A stretch of DNA of 64,000 bases from SG8-41 sp963802355 (GCA_963802355.1 CAWDIV010000015.1:868001-932000); one strand, 5' to 3'; shown: positions 37,815 to 47,151, counted from the stretch's first letter. The notes: generated by a model not told the origin, from the sequence alone. Translations and numbers: made by a program.

Positions 37815-39034
37815 GCGATATCAGAAAAGTCGTGCTCGCCTACTCCGGCGGCCTGGACACGTCGGTGATCCTGAAGTGGCTGCAGGAAACCTATGGTTGC
37901 GAGGTCGTCACGTTCACCGCCGATATCGGTCAGGGCGAGGAGCTCACCGCGGCGCGCAGAAAGGCCCAGGTGCTCGGCGTCAAGCAGATCTTCGTCGAGG
38001 ACCTGCGCGAGGAATTCGTCCGCGACTTCGTATTTCCGATGTTCCGGGCCAACGCCCAGTACGAGGGCGAATACCTGCTGGGCACCGCCATTGCGCGGCC
38101 GCTGATCGCCAAGCGTCTGGTGGAGGTCGCAAGAAAGACCGGGGCCGATGCCGTTTCCCATGGCGCCACCGGCAAGGGCAACGATCAGGTGCGTTTCGAG
38201 CTCGGCGCCTACGCGTTGATGCCGGGTGTAAAAATCATAGCGCCCTGGCGCGAGTGGGATCTCACCTCGCGTGAAAAGCTCCTCCGCTATGCGGAGAGGC
38301 ACGGCATTCCGGTGGAAGGCAAACGGAAGAAAGGCGGCGCGCCCTATTCCATGGACGCCAATCTGCTTCATATCTCGTACGAAGGCGGTGTGCTGGAAGA
38401 TCCGAACTACGAGCCCGAGGAATCGATGTGGCGCATGACGATGCCGCCCGAGAAGGCCCCGCGGCGGCCGGAATACGTCGAAATCAGCTATCGTGGCGGC
38501 GACATCGTGGCGGTGAACGGCAGGAAAATGACGCCGGGGCGAATCCTGGAGACGCTGAACAAGCTGGGCGGACGGCATGGCGTAGGCCGGCTCGACCTGG
38601 TCGAGAACCGCTACGTCGGCATGAAGTCGCGCGGCTGCTACGAGACTCCCGGCGGCACCATCATGCTGAAGGCCCACCGCGCAATCGAGTCCATCACGCT
38701 CGACCGCGAGGTCGTGGCGCTGAAGGACGACCTCATGCCGCGCTATGCGCGGTTGATTTACAACGGCTACTGGTTCAGCCCAGAGCGGCGGGCGCTGCAG
38801 ACGCTGATCGACCACACGCAGGAAAGCGCGAATGGCACGGTGCGCGTCAAGCTCTACAAAGGCACCGTATTGGTCACCGGCCGGAGCTCGAAGACCGATT
38901 CCCTGTTCGATCCCTCGATCGCGACGTTCGAGGACGACGCAGGCGCCTACAACCAGGCCGACGCCGAAGGCTTCATCCGGCTGAATGCGCTGCGATTGCG
39001 CATCGCCGCCAAGCTCAAGGCAGGCAAGAAATAA
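37811..39034 (+). CDS. argG: argininosuccinate synthase
   Basis: A 407-residue ATP-dependent ligase that joins citrulline and aspartate. The N-terminal PP-loop reads KVVLAYSGGLDTSVILKWLQE. Other motifs are GATGKGNDQVRFEL, YSMDANLLHISYEGG and VGRLDLVENRYVGMKSRG. The ATG overlaps the preceding stop (ATGA), so translation is coupled to the DUF4124 gene. With argD and argF it forms an arginine cluster. Confidence 0.97.
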   Translation: MSDIRKVVLAYSGGLDTSVILKWLQETYGCEVVTFTADIGQGEELTAARRKAQVLGVKQIFVEDLREEFVRDFVFPMFRANAQYEGEYLLGTAIARPLIAKRLVEVARKTGADAVSHGATGKGNDQVRFELGAYALMPGVKIIAPWREWDLTSREKLLRYAERHGIPVEGKRKKGGAPYSMDANLLHISYEGGVLEDPNYEPEESMWRMTMPPEKAPRRPEYVEISYRGGDIVAVNGRKMTPGRILETLNKLGGRHGVGRLDLVENRYVGMKSRGCYETPGGTIMLKAHRAIESITLDREVVALKDDLMPRYARLIYNGYWFSPERRALQTLIDHTQESANGTVRVKLYKGTVLVTGRSSKTDSLFDPSIATFEDDAGAYNQADAEGFIRLNALRLRIAAKLKAGKK

Positions 39035-39088
39035 TCCCCGCTTTAATGCGGTAGAATTGCGGCGGCGCTGGCAAGGGGGAGAACAATC

Positions 39089-39580
39089 ATGCCGTCGTTC
39101 GACATTGTGTCCGAGGTGAATCACGTCGAGATCCGCAATGCGGTGGACCAAGCCAACAAGGAAATCGCGAACCGCTTCGACTTCAAGGGATCCGACGCGC
39201 GGGTGGAGATCAACGACAACGAGAAGTCGGTCACGGTTTTCGCCGACGACGAGTTCAAGCTCCGTCAGGTGCGTGACGTATTGACCGGCAAGCTCGCCAA
39301 GCGCGGCGTCGATACCCGGGCGTTCGAGTCGGGCAGGATCGAGCCGGTGAGCGGCAACAAGGTCAAGGAGGAGATCAAGGTCCGCGAGGGCATCGAGCAG
39401 GAACGCGCCAAGTCTCTCGTCAAGCTCATCAAGGACAGCAAGTTGAAGGTCCAGGCGAGCATCCAGGGAGATGCCCTGCGCGTCTCGGGCGCCAAGAAGG
39501 ACTTGCTGCAGGACGCGATCGCGCTCGTGCGCAAGTCGGTCACCGACCTGCCGCTGCAGTTCAAGAACTTCCGCGATTGA
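39089..39580 (+). CDS. yajQ: YajQ family nucleotide-binding protein
   Basis: A 163-residue DUF520 protein. The hallmark start MPSFDIVSEVNHVEIRNAVDQ is present, followed by NRFDFKGSDARVEIND and SIQGDALRVSGAKKDLLQ. Two ferredoxin-like domains are expected. Family members bind nucleotides, and some bind cyclic-di-GMP and control virulence genes. It is monocistronic, with a GGGGGAG ribosome-binding site. Confidence 0.95.
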   Translation: MPSFDIVSEVNHVEIRNAVDQANKEIANRFDFKGSDARVEINDNEKSVTVFADDEFKLRQVRDVLTGKLAKRGVDTRAFESGRIEPVSGNKVKEEIKVREGIEQERAKSLVKLIKDSKLKVQASIQGDALRVSGAKKDLLQDAIALVRKSVTDLPLQFKNFRD

Positions 39581-39592
39581 AACGGTTATGGG

Positions 39593-40309
39593 TCACCGGT
39601 CCGTGAGGCCCTCGACCCACCGGTCGTAGACGCGGTCGGCCACCGCGTTCAAGGCGCGGACGTTGTCCTCGATACCCTCGGTCATCTGCGCCGGCGTCTG
39701 CACGGACGGCATGCGCCGTGCGAGGGCCTCCACCTCCTTCTCCCAGTCCCGGCACCAGGCGCGGATCAGCTCGGGGGTCATCTCGACGTGGCATTGCATG
39801 GCGAGGTGCGGGCCCAGCACGAAGGCCTGGTTCTCGCAGTGGGGACTCGCCAGCACTCGCGTCGCGCCGGGGGGTATGGAAAAGGTCTCGCCGTGCCAGT
39901 GGAAAGACTCGAACGACTTCACGCCGTCGCCGAACCAGCGCGTCGCGGCGGCGTTATGCAACACGTCCACCCTGCCCCAGCCGATTTCCTTCACCGGGTT
40001 GCGGGTGATGGCACCCCCGAGGGCCTTCGCCATGAGCTGGCCTCCCAGGCAGTGCCCGAGCGTAGGGGTGCCGGCATCCACCGCGGAGCGGATGAGCTCG
40101 AGCACCGGTGCGATCCAAGGCAGGTCATCGTTCGCGCTCATCGGTCCGCCCATGAACGCGAGACCGCTGTATTCGCCCGGCTGGGCCGGAACGGCCTCAC
40201 CCTCATCGATGCGGATTACCCGCCACGGAACATCGTGGCGGCTGAGGTATGTGGCAAAATAGCCCGGGCCTTCAGTGGCTGCATGACGGAAGATCGCAAC
40301 GGGTTTCAT
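39593..40309 (-). CDS. type 1 glutamine amidotransferase (GMP synthase-like)
   Basis: A 238-residue stand-alone class I amidotransferase domain. The nucleophile elbow is LGHCLGGQLMAKALGG. The second-site region is ESFHWHGETFSIPPGATRVLAS, and QCHVEMTPELIRAW supplies the catalytic His and Glu. GGPMSANDDLPWI is typical of this subgroup. The partner and acceptor substrate are unknown. It is convergent with yajQ. Confidence 0.9.
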   Translation of the reverse strand: MKPVAIFRHAATEGPGYFATYLSRHDVPWRVIRIDEGEAVPAQPGEYSGLAFMGGPMSANDDLPWIAPVLELIRSAVDAGTPTLGHCLGGQLMAKALGGAITRNPVKEIGWGRVDVLHNAAATRWFGDGVKSFESFHWHGETFSIPPGATRVLASPHCENQAFVLGPHLAMQCHVEMTPELIRAWCRDWEKEVEALARRMPSVQTPAQMTEGIEDNVRALNAVADRVYDRWVEGLTDR

Positions 40310-40314
40310 TGTTC

Positions 40315-40362
40315 AGGATTATGTCTGAATTTGCTCAGCCATAATCCTTATGCAAAACCGCC
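40315..40362. repeat. REP-like element, copy 3
   Basis: AGGATTATG (40315-40323) and CATAATCCT (40340-40348) form a stem, followed by the tail TATGCAAAACCGCC (40349-40362). The tail and stem match the reverse complement of 6810-6830 with one mismatch. Confidence 0.75.
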
Positions 40363-40441
40363 CCGCGCGACAACAAGAGCGAAGGCAAGTACGAAAACTC
40401 ATTTCGAGGCTGATCGTTGCACCACAGAGCTGATCGCGGTG

Positions 40442-41143
40442 ATGCACATTTTTGACCTTAGCTCGCGGGCGGTTTCGCGTTTAGCAGCCTGTTGGATACC
40501 ATTCCTACAGGCTGCTATCGGTATCGCATTCATCACCGCGTCTGCCGCCGCGGCTGCGGCCGATATCGATGTCGTCGGCCTGACGGCCGGCAAGGCAGTG
40601 GTGATCATAAACGGCAGCAAGCCCCGCACGCTCGCGGCGGGGCAGACATCTCCTGAAGGCGTGAAGCTCCTCTCCGCAACCAGCGAATCGGCCACATTCG
40701 AATTCGCGGGGAAGCGACAGACGCTCACCACCGGACAGCACGGCGCGCTCGGTTCCGGTGCTTCCTCCGGCGGCGGCAGCGCCTCCGTCACCGCCGACTC
40801 GCGCGGCCACTTCATTACGACCGGGATCGTGAACGGCATGTCCATTCGCTTCATGGTGGATACGGGCGCCTCGACGGTCGCGATCTCCGTGGACGAGGCG
40901 AAGCGCGCCGGGGTCAATTACCTTGCTGGCACACGCAATCGGGTTCAGACCGCCAACGGCGTCGCCGTGGTGTACCTGGTGAAACTGGACTCGGTGCGGG
41001 TCGGGGACATCACCGTCAACAACGTGGACGCGGTCGTCGTCGAAAGCGACAAGCTGGGCATCGCCCTGCTCGGGATGAGCTTCTTGAACCGGATGGAAAT
41101 GAAGCGCGCCGGCGACACACTCACGCTGATAAAACGGTTCTGA
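40442..41143 (+). CDS. retropepsin-like aspartic protease (TIGR02281-like), secreted
   Basis: A 233-residue protein with an N-terminal hydrophobic signal (FLQAAIGIAFITASAAAAA), a small domain with VVGLTAGKAVVIINGSKPRTL, a Gly/Ser linker and a clan-AA retropepsin domain. The active site is FMVDTGASTVAISVDEA with Asp140. The partner motif near the end is GIALLGMSFLNRMEM. These proteins act as dimers, like retroviral proteases; bacterial substrates are mostly unknown. A 10-bp inverted repeat (AGCAGCCTGT/ACAGGCTGCT) lies inside the signal-peptide coding region, so the true start could be further downstream. Confidence 0.85.
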   Translation: MHIFDLSSRAVSRLAACWIPFLQAAIGIAFITASAAAAAADIDVVGLTAGKAVVIINGSKPRTLAAGQTSPEGVKLLSATSESATFEFAGKRQTLTTGQHGALGSGASSGGGSASVTADSRGHFITTGIVNGMSIRFMVDTGASTVAISVDEAKRAGVNYLAGTRNRVQTANGVAVVYLVKLDSVRVGDITVNNVDAVVVESDKLGIALLGMSFLNRMEMKRAGDTLTLIKRF

Positions 41144-41182
41144 GGGTGTCAGGAACCCTAAATCTTAAGGTTCCTGACACCT
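41143..41182. repeat. GGTGTCAGGAACC hairpin repeat, copy 2
   Basis: AGGGTGTCAGGAACC (41143-41157) and GGTTCCTGACACCT (41169-41182) with an 11-base loop; almost the same as 2310-2350. It lies between convergent genes, touches the protease stop, and provides the last codons and the stop of the PH-domain gene. Confidence 0.85.
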
Positions 41183-41599
41183 TTCCCGTTGCGAGGTGTC
41201 CGTCGCTTCCATGAAGCGCTTGCGGAACTGCAGCGGGTCGGCAATACCGGGCACCGTGAGGCTCGGCGTGCCCGCGCCCGCGACATTGATGGTCCCGTAG
41301 CCCAGCAGCCGGCCCAGCACGTGTTGGTCGACTTGTATGCTCTCGATTTTCTGGAGATTGATCTCGACCGTGCGCCGGCTGACGAAGCCGAACTTGGCGA
41401 TGACGCGCTTGTTGGTGATGGCGATCTCGGTAGTCTTGTAGATGACGAACACCCATACGAGGAGTATCAATCCCAGGCCGAACAGCGGCAGCAGGAGGAT
41501 CCCCAGTATGATCTTGGGCGCATGCGGCCACAGCGACACGTGCCCGCGATGGAGGACGGTTTCGCCACTGATCAGAACGCTGTCGACATAAGAAGCCAT
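41165..41599 (-). CDS. PH domain-containing membrane protein
   Basis: A 144-residue bacterial PH-domain (bPH2, YdbT-like) protein. Two close hydrophobic segments (ILGILLLPLFGLGLILLVWVFV) form a hairpin-like membrane anchor. The PH core follows: TTEIAITNKRVIAKFGFVSR, then VEINLQKIESIQVDQ, LLGYGTINVAGAGTPS. The last residues RCQEP are translated from the hairpin repeat. Function unknown; family members sit in the membrane with the PH domain in the cytoplasm. Confidence 0.85.
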   Translation of the reverse strand: MASYVDSVLISGETVLHRGHVSLWPHAPKIILGILLLPLFGLGLILLVWVFVIYKTTEIAITNKRVIAKFGFVSRRTVEINLQKIESIQVDQHVLGRLLGYGTINVAGAGTPSLTVPGIADPLQFRKRFMEATDTSQRERCQEP

Positions 41600-41667
41600 G
41601 TCATGGCGATCACGGGCGCTCGCTGAGTCGCAGGGAGAAAACGAGATCAGGACTCTGGCGCAGCGTC

Positions 41668-42954
41668 TTACTTGCGCTTCTTTCCCGGACCGTGATCCCT
41701 GATCACGGATTTCCGTCTCTCGTTGCCACCTTCGGCGACGAGAGACAGCAGGTGACCGAACTTCGCGCGCTTGGTGCGCAGATACTCGCGATTGGACTTG
41801 CCGGGTGCAATCTCGATCGGCACGCGCTCGGTGACCGTGACGCCGTATTCCTCGAGCTGGCGCACCTTGTCGGGATTATTGGTCATGAGTCGTACCTGCC
41901 GCGCCCCGAGATCGAACAGGATGTGCGCTCCGGTCTTGTAATCGCGCATGTCCGCGGCGAACCCGAGCGCATGATTGGCTTCGACGGTATCGTGGCCCTG
42001 ATCCTGCAATGCATAGGCGCGAATCTTGTTGAGGAGGCCGATGCCTCGCCCCTCGTCGAACATGTACACCAGGATGCCGCTGCCGGCTTGCTCGATCTGG
42101 GTGAGCGCCGCTTCGAGTTGCTCGCCGCAATCGCAGCGCTCCGAACCGAACACGTCGCCGGTCAAGCACTGTGAATGCAGCCGCACCAGCGTCGGCTCCT
42201 CGGGCTTCACCTCACCTTTGAGCAGCGCAACGAACGCCTGCGTCTCCAAATTGTCGCTGTACACCATCAGCCGGAAGCTTCCCGCCTTCCGCGTTGGCAA
42301 TGCGGTCTCTACCCGCCGCCGTATCTGGCGCTCGTTCTGGCGGTACGCGATCAAGTCCGCGATCCTCAAGATCTTGAGGTCGTGCTCGCGCGCGAAGCGC
42401 TCGAGGTCCGGCATGCGCGCCATCGTGCCGTCATCCTTCATGATCTCGCAGATCACCCCCGCGGGCTTGAATCCTGCGAGCCGCGCCAGATCGACTGCCG
42501 CTTCCGTGTGCCCGCGGCGCGCCAGCACGCCGCCGTCGACGGCGCGCAGCGTCTGCAGCCGACCCGGACGGATCAGGTCCGCGGGGCCCGTGCCCTCGGC
42601 GATCGCCACGGCGATGGTACGAGCGCGATCCTGCGCCGACATGCCGGAGCTCACGCCTACGCGCGCGTCTATGGGAGTGGCAAAGGCCGTGCCGAACCGC
42701 GTCTGGTTTCCGGTATCGTCGGTAATGAGCGAGAGCCCGAGGTTGCGCATACGGTCCTCGGTGAGCGCCAGCGAAACCAAGCCGCGACCGCGCGCGGCCA
42801 TGAAGTTGATCGCATCGGGAGTTGCCCGCTCCGCGGCCACGAAGAGGTCGCCTTCGTTCTCGCGGTCTTCGTCGTCGACGATGATCACCATCCTGCCCTT
42901 ACGGACATCCGGAAGGATACTCTCGACGACGTACTCGCTGGTCTTCGCTGTCAC
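41668..42954 (-). CDS. ribBA: bifunctional 3,4-DHBP synthase / GTP cyclohydrolase II
   Basis: A riboflavin-pathway enzyme of 428 residues. The RibB half has MVIIVDDEDRENEGDLFVAAE and LARRGHTEAAVDLARLAG. The RibA half carries the zinc ligands in HSQCLTGDVFGSERCDCGEQL and YMFDEGRGIGLLNKIRAYALQ. The start is taken as GTG at 42954, because GGAGG lies ten bases upstream and the N-terminus then matches the family; an ATG at 42984 lacks this. The RibA end carries a longer basic tail. ribF of the same pathway is at 25-26 kb. Confidence 0.95.
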   Translation of the reverse strand: MTAKTSEYVVESILPDVRKGRMVIIVDDEDRENEGDLFVAAERATPDAINFMAARGRGLVSLALTEDRMRNLGLSLITDDTGNQTRFGTAFATPIDARVGVSSGMSAQDRARTIAVAIAEGTGPADLIRPGRLQTLRAVDGGVLARRGHTEAAVDLARLAGFKPAGVICEIMKDDGTMARMPDLERFAREHDLKILRIADLIAYRQNERQIRRRVETALPTRKAGSFRLMVYSDNLETQAFVALLKGEVKPEEPTLVRLHSQCLTGDVFGSERCDCGEQLEAALTQIEQAGSGILVYMFDEGRGIGLLNKIRAYALQDQGHDTVEANHALGFAADMRDYKTGAHILFDLGARQVRLMTNNPDKVRQLEEYGVTVTERVPIEIAPGKSNREYLRTKRAKFGHLLSLVAEGGNERRKSVIRDHGPGKKRK

Positions 42955-43230
42955 TCGACGGCGGCCTCCGAAATAATCATGCAAGATCTGTGGCCATCAT
43001 GTCGGCCGCCCTGCGCGCCGCCGGGGGTCGCATCCCCGTAAACGGGCGCGTCGACGGGCGGAAGAGGGACCCTCTGGGATCTGACCCCGGAGACGCGCAT
43101 GGATCGGCATTAGAACGACGCGCCATGATCAGCTCCACGGTCGCATCCCCGCAAGCGGGGCCCCTGCTCCGCGTTGCGCCGATCCCTGCTCCGCCCCTCG
43201 ACGCGCTCCCGTCACTCGTCACTCCAGCTG
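42955..43230. other. ribBA-folE gap with GC hairpins
   Basis: About 275 bases. GTCGCATCCCCG occurs twice (43027-43038 and 43140-43151), the second within CCCCGCAAGCGGGG. These look like short repeats or terminators behind folE. I see no FMN riboswitch pattern upstream of ribBA and no gene. Confidence 0.4.
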
Positions 43231-43881
43231 TCAGCCGACAGGATTGCCGCGGCTGATCAGCCGCATGAACTCGGCGCGCGTCTTGTCGGTGTTGAACTCG
43301 CCCGTGAAGGCCGATGTGGTCGCTATCGAGTGCTGCTTCTGGATTCCGCGCATCACCATGCACATGTGCTGGGCCTCGATCACGACCGCCACACCCTGCG
43401 GTTTCAGCGTCTCCTCTATGCAGTTGCGGATCTCGACGGTGAGCCGTTCCTGCACCTGGAGGCGCCGCGCGAACGCGTCCACGACACGGGGTACCTTGGA
43501 CAGGCCGACGATACGGCCGTCGGGGATATAGGCGACGTGGCACTTGCCGAAGAACGGCAGGATGTGGTGCTCGCACAGCGAGTAGAGCTCGATGTCCTTG
43601 ACGATCACCATCTGCTGATACTCTTCCCGGAACATCGCGGAACGCAGGATCTCCGCGGGATCGAGGTCGTTGCCGTGGGTGAGGAACTGCAAGGCCTTGG
43701 CGACGCGTTCGGGCGTTTTCTGCAGCCCCTCCCGGTCGGGGTTTTCACCCAGATCCTGGAGTATCGTGCGGTACTTCTCGGCGATGCGCCGCGTGAGGCC
43801 CGCATTGTACTCCTCCACCTTGGCGTAACCGGCGTAGCCGTCCATCTCGTTCTCTTCGAGCATTTTCCTGTTCAGCGTCAT
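43231..43881 (-). CDS. folE: GTP cyclohydrolase I
   Basis: The first enzyme of tetrahydrofolate synthesis, about 216 residues. The zinc and active-site motifs are SLCEHHILPFFGKCHVAYIP and IEAQHMCMVMRGIQKQHSI. TPERVAKALQFLTHG and LSKVPRVVDAFARRLQVQERL are conserved. The start is uncertain: ATGs at 43881, 43863 and 43845 are all possible. A longer reading to 43977 would include CTCACTGCTCAC-type repeat DNA and is unlikely to be native. Confidence 0.95.
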   Translation of the reverse strand: MTLNRKMLEENEMDGYAGYAKVEEYNAGLTRRIAEKYRTILQDLGENPDREGLQKTPERVAKALQFLTHGNDLDPAEILRSAMFREEYQQMVIVKDIELYSLCEHHILPFFGKCHVAYIPDGRIVGLSKVPRVVDAFARRLQVQERLTVEIRNCIEETLKPQGVAVVIEAQHMCMVMRGIQKQHSIATTSAFTGEFNTDKTRAEFMRLISRGNPVG

Positions 43882-44090
43882 ATACAAGGTCCGGTTAGTG
43901 GTGAGCGGTAAGCCGTCAGCGGAAGGAACCTGGAGAGGTTGGCATTTGGCCTGTACCTCTAACTGCTCACTGCTCACTGCTTACTGCTCTCCGTCTTTGT
44001 ATTCTACCCCGCGTGAGTTTTCCGAATTTCGGGTCAGCCGCCCGTAAGTCGAGAAGCGCCCTCCGGGAGAGAACCGATGCGTAAATTTTA
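43882..44090. repeat. folE upstream region with CTGCTCACTG-type repeat
   Basis: About 210 bases between folE and dxs. At 43962-43986 the sequence repeats CTGCTCACTG and CTGCTTACTG in tandem. Upstream promoter elements for folE must lie here. No gene is seen. Confidence 0.45.
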
Positions 44091-44129
44091 CCGTTTAGGC
44101 GCCTGACGCACGCTCAGGCGGCTAAACGG
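44091..44129 (-). terminator. dxs 3' hairpin overlapping its stop codon
   Basis: CCGTTTAGGCGCCTGA (44091-44106) and TCAGGCGGCTAAACGG (44114-44129) pair at 15 of 16 positions around a 7-base loop. One arm encodes the last dxs codons. On the minus strand the stem is followed by TAAAATTT, so it is probably the dxs terminator. Confidence 0.6.
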
Positions 44130-46025
44130 TCGCGAATGGACCTGACGATCCCTTCCTGATTGAGACCGGCGGCGGCGAGCTGCATTCCCGGATCGCCCTG
44201 ATCGATGAAGCGGTCCGGCAACCCCAGCTGCAGCACCGGTACCCGAATTGCATGGCGCTGGAGGGCTTCGAGCACGGCGCCGCCGGCGCCGCCCGAGACC
44301 ACGTTTTCCTCGACGGTGACCAGCAAGTCGTGGCTGGCTCCGAGCTCCTTCACGAGCTCTTCATCCAACGGCTTCACGAAGCGCATGTTGGCGACAGTGG
44401 CGTCGAGGACCTCCGCCGCCTCCAGCGACGGCTTCAGCATCGGGCCGAAAGCCAGTATCGCGATCTTCTTCGACAGCAGTGCAAATGTCTTCCCCCTGCG
44501 GCGGATTTCGCCTTTGCCGAGCGGCAGCGCCGTCATGTCCCCGCTGATCGCCGCCCCGGGTCCGGTGCCGCGCGGATAGCGCACCGCCACCGGGGTATCC
44601 ATCCGAAAGGCGGTGTAGAGCATTTGCCGGCATTCGTTCTCGTCGGATGGCGTCATCACCGTCATGTTGGGGAGACACCGCAGATACGTGAGATCGAAGC
44701 TGCCGTTGTGGGTCGCGCCATCGGCTCCGACCAGCCCCGCGCGATCGATCGCGAACACGATCGGCAGATTCTGGATCTGGATGTCGTGGATCAGCTGGTC
44801 ATAGGCGCGCTGCAGGAATGTGGAATAGATCGCGACGACCGGCTTGTAACCTTCGCATGCCAGCCCGGCGGCGAAAGTGAGCGCGTGCTGCTCGGCGATG
44901 CCGACGTCGAAGTAGCGCTCTGGATACAACTCCGCGAACTTCACCAGTCCCGAGCCCTCCCGCATCGCGGGGGTGATGCCGACCAACCGGTGGTCGAGCG
45001 CGGCCATGTCGCACAGCCATTGCCCGAACACCTGCGTGTAGGTCAGCTTGCCGCCCGGACTTGCCGCCGACGATGCCGTTCGCCGCGTCGAACTTCGAGA
45101 CGCCGTGGTAGAGCACCGGGTCCGCCTCGGCGAGCTTGTAGCCCTGGCCCTTTTTCGTCACGACGTGAAGAAACTGCGGGCCCTTCAACTCCTTCATGTT
45201 CCTCAAGGTGGGGATCAGGGCGTCGAGGTCATGCCCATCGATGGGCCCGATATAGTTGAAACCCATTTCCTCGAACAAGGTTCCGGGCGTGACCATTCCC
45301 TTCACATGCTCCTCGGCGCGCCGCGCGAGATCACCCAGCACCTTTTGGCCGGCGCGCTTCGCCGCCGCATAGAATCGGCCCGACATCAACTTGGCGAAAT
45401 ACTTGTTGAGCGCCCCTACCGGCGGCGAGATCGACATTTCGTTGTCATTGAGCACCACCAGCAGGTTCACGTCCGTCGCCCCTGCGTTATTGAGCGCTTC
45501 GAACGCCATGCCGGCGGTCATCGCGCCGTCGCCGATCACCGCTACGACATGGCGCTTCACGCCCGCGAGCTTGGCCGCCATCGCCATGCCGAGAGCGGCG
45601 CTGATGGAGGTGCTCGAATGCGCAGTGCCGAAGGTGTCGTACTCGCTCTCGCCACGGCTCGGAAAGCCCGACAGGCCCTGCCACATCCGCATCCGGTTCA
45701 TCTGCTCGCGCCGGCCGGTCAGCACCTTGTGGCCGTAGGTCTGGTGGCCCACGTCCCACACAATGCGGTCGTGCGGGGTGTCGAAGACGTAGTGCAGCGC
45801 AATGGTCAACTCGACCGTCCCCAGATTGGACGAGAGATGGCCGCCGGTCTGGCTTACCGAGTCGAGCAGGAACGCGCGCAGCTCCTGCGCCAGCTGCTGC
45901 AGCTGTTTCGCATCGAGACCGCGCAGCTCGTACGGGTAGTTTATGGTCCTCAGCAGGTCGTACGCCGGTGCACTCGATGTTGAATTTTGAGTGCTCAATG
46001 CTGAATTGAGAACATTCTCAGGCAC
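44114..46025 (-). CDS. dxs: 1-deoxy-D-xylulose-5-phosphate synthase, frameshifted
   Basis: The first MEP-pathway enzyme, about 635 residues, thiamine diphosphate-dependent. The N-terminal part has SQTGGHLSSNLGTVELTIAL, FDTPHDRIVWDVGHQTYGHK and AVIGDGAMTAGMAFEALNNAG (the ThDP motif GDGAMT). An extra G at about 45058 shifts the frame; the rest continues as FGQWLCDMAALDHRLVGITP, VGIAEQHALTFAAGLACEG and DRAGLVGADGATHNGSFDL. The first residues, PENVLNSALSTQNSTSS, come from a dispersed repeat; native sequence begins at about AYDLLRTINYPYELR. It is the last gene of xseB-ispA-dxs. Confidence 0.94.
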
Positions 46026-46080
46026 GAATGAGGCCTCTATGACGACACATCAAACATTAAGCATTAAGCACTTCAACATT
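45970..46080. repeat. AT-rich repeat at the 5' end of dxs
   Basis: TTGAATTTTGAGTGCTCAAT at 45979-45998 and AAGCATTAAGCACTTCAACA at 46058-46077 are the AT-rich arms of an imperfect inverted element between ispA and dxs. It is much less GC-rich than its surroundings and is translated as the dxs N-terminus. Confidence 0.6.
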
Positions 46081-46084
46081 GCAA

Positions 46085-46990
46085 TTAGAACTTTCGCAAC
46101 ACGATGAAATCCGCCAGCTCGCGCAGGCGCAGGCCCCGCGGTCCAAAGCCGACCACCGCATCGAGCGCCTGCTGCCGTAACTCCTGCGCCAGCTCACGGG
46201 CGCGCGCTGTGCCCATCGCGCTGACGTAAGTCGGCTTGTTGTCCTGTGCATCCTTGCCCGCCGTCTTGCCGAGCGTCGCGGTGGACGAATCCGCGTCGAG
46301 CACATCATCCACTACCTGGAACGCGAGCCCGACGCACTTGGCAAAGGTATCGACCTGCGCGAGCTCCTCTTCGTTCAAGCCGTTGCCGCAGCGCGCACCC
46401 AACAGCGCTGCAGCCCGGATCAGCGCTCCAGTCTTGTGTATGTGCATGAACTCCAGCTCGGGCACGGCCAGCATTCTGCCGACGGAATCGAGGTCGATCG
46501 CCTGGCCGCCCGCCATGCCGCGCGAGCCCGACGCGGCTGCCAGGAGCTTCACCATTTCCAGCTGCGTTGCCATGTCCTCGGCAAGGCGATACTCCCCGAC
46601 GAGCTGAAAGGCCAGGCTTTGCAGGGCATCGCCCACGAGCAGCGCCGTCGCCTCGTCAAACTCGACATGGCACGTGGGCCGGCCGCGTCGCAGGACATCG
46701 TCATCCATGCAGGGCAAGTCGTCGTGCACGAGCGAATACGCGTGTATCAGTTCGACGGCGGCCCCGGCGATAGCTACCCGCTCTGCATCGGCGGCAGCGA
46801 CCTCCCCGGCGGCGAACGCAAGCAGCGGACGCACCCGCTTCCCCCCGCCCAGCACGGCGTAGCGCATCGCCTGGTGCAGCCGTTGCGGGGCGATCTCGGG
46901 CGCGGGAAGGACCTTTTGCAGGACCGCCTCGAGGCGCTGCAGATGCGCATGCGACCACGCCTGGAACGAACCTATATCAGTCACGTTCAC
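46085..46990 (-). CDS. ispA: farnesyl diphosphate synthase (polyprenyl synthetase)
   Basis: A trans-prenyltransferase of about 300 residues. The first Asp-rich motif is SLVHDDLPCMDDDVLRRGRPT and the second is AFQVVDDVLDADSSTATLGKT; GGGKRVRPLLAF and DIHKTGALI-like HIHKTGALIRAA are also present. It makes FPP from IPP and DMAPP. The start is uncertain: GTG at 46990 gives a typical N-terminus, and an upstream TTG at 47125 would add an atypical 45 residues. It lies between xseB and dxs, the conserved order. Confidence 0.94.
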   Translation of the reverse strand: MNVTDIGSFQAWSHAHLQRLEAVLQKVLPAPEIAPQRLHQAMRYAVLGGGKRVRPLLAFAAGEVAAADAERVAIAGAAVELIHAYSLVHDDLPCMDDDVLRRGRPTCHVEFDEATALLVGDALQSLAFQLVGEYRLAEDMATQLEMVKLLAAASGSRGMAGGQAIDLDSVGRMLAVPELEFMHIHKTGALIRAAALLGARCGNGLNEEELAQVDTFAKCVGLAFQVVDDVLDADSSTATLGKTAGKDAQDNKPTYVSAMGTARARELAQELRQQALDAVVGFGPRGLRLRELADFIVLRKF

Positions 46991-47151
46991 GTGTGCGACG
47001 GAGGCGAGTTGCGATGCAGTTCTAGGAGTGAGCCGCGCAGCATAGACTCTATGTAAGCGGCGAGTCGACAACGAAAGGCGCCCCTGAGCAGGCGTTTGCG
47101 CCTGCGCTTTCTCCACCTCGCCCAAGGGCGCGAACGTGGCTGAGACAGGTT

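Noticed and set aside
43027..43230. An FMN riboswitch upstream of ribBA
   Set aside because: The conserved FMN-aptamer segments are not seen; only short GC hairpins are present.
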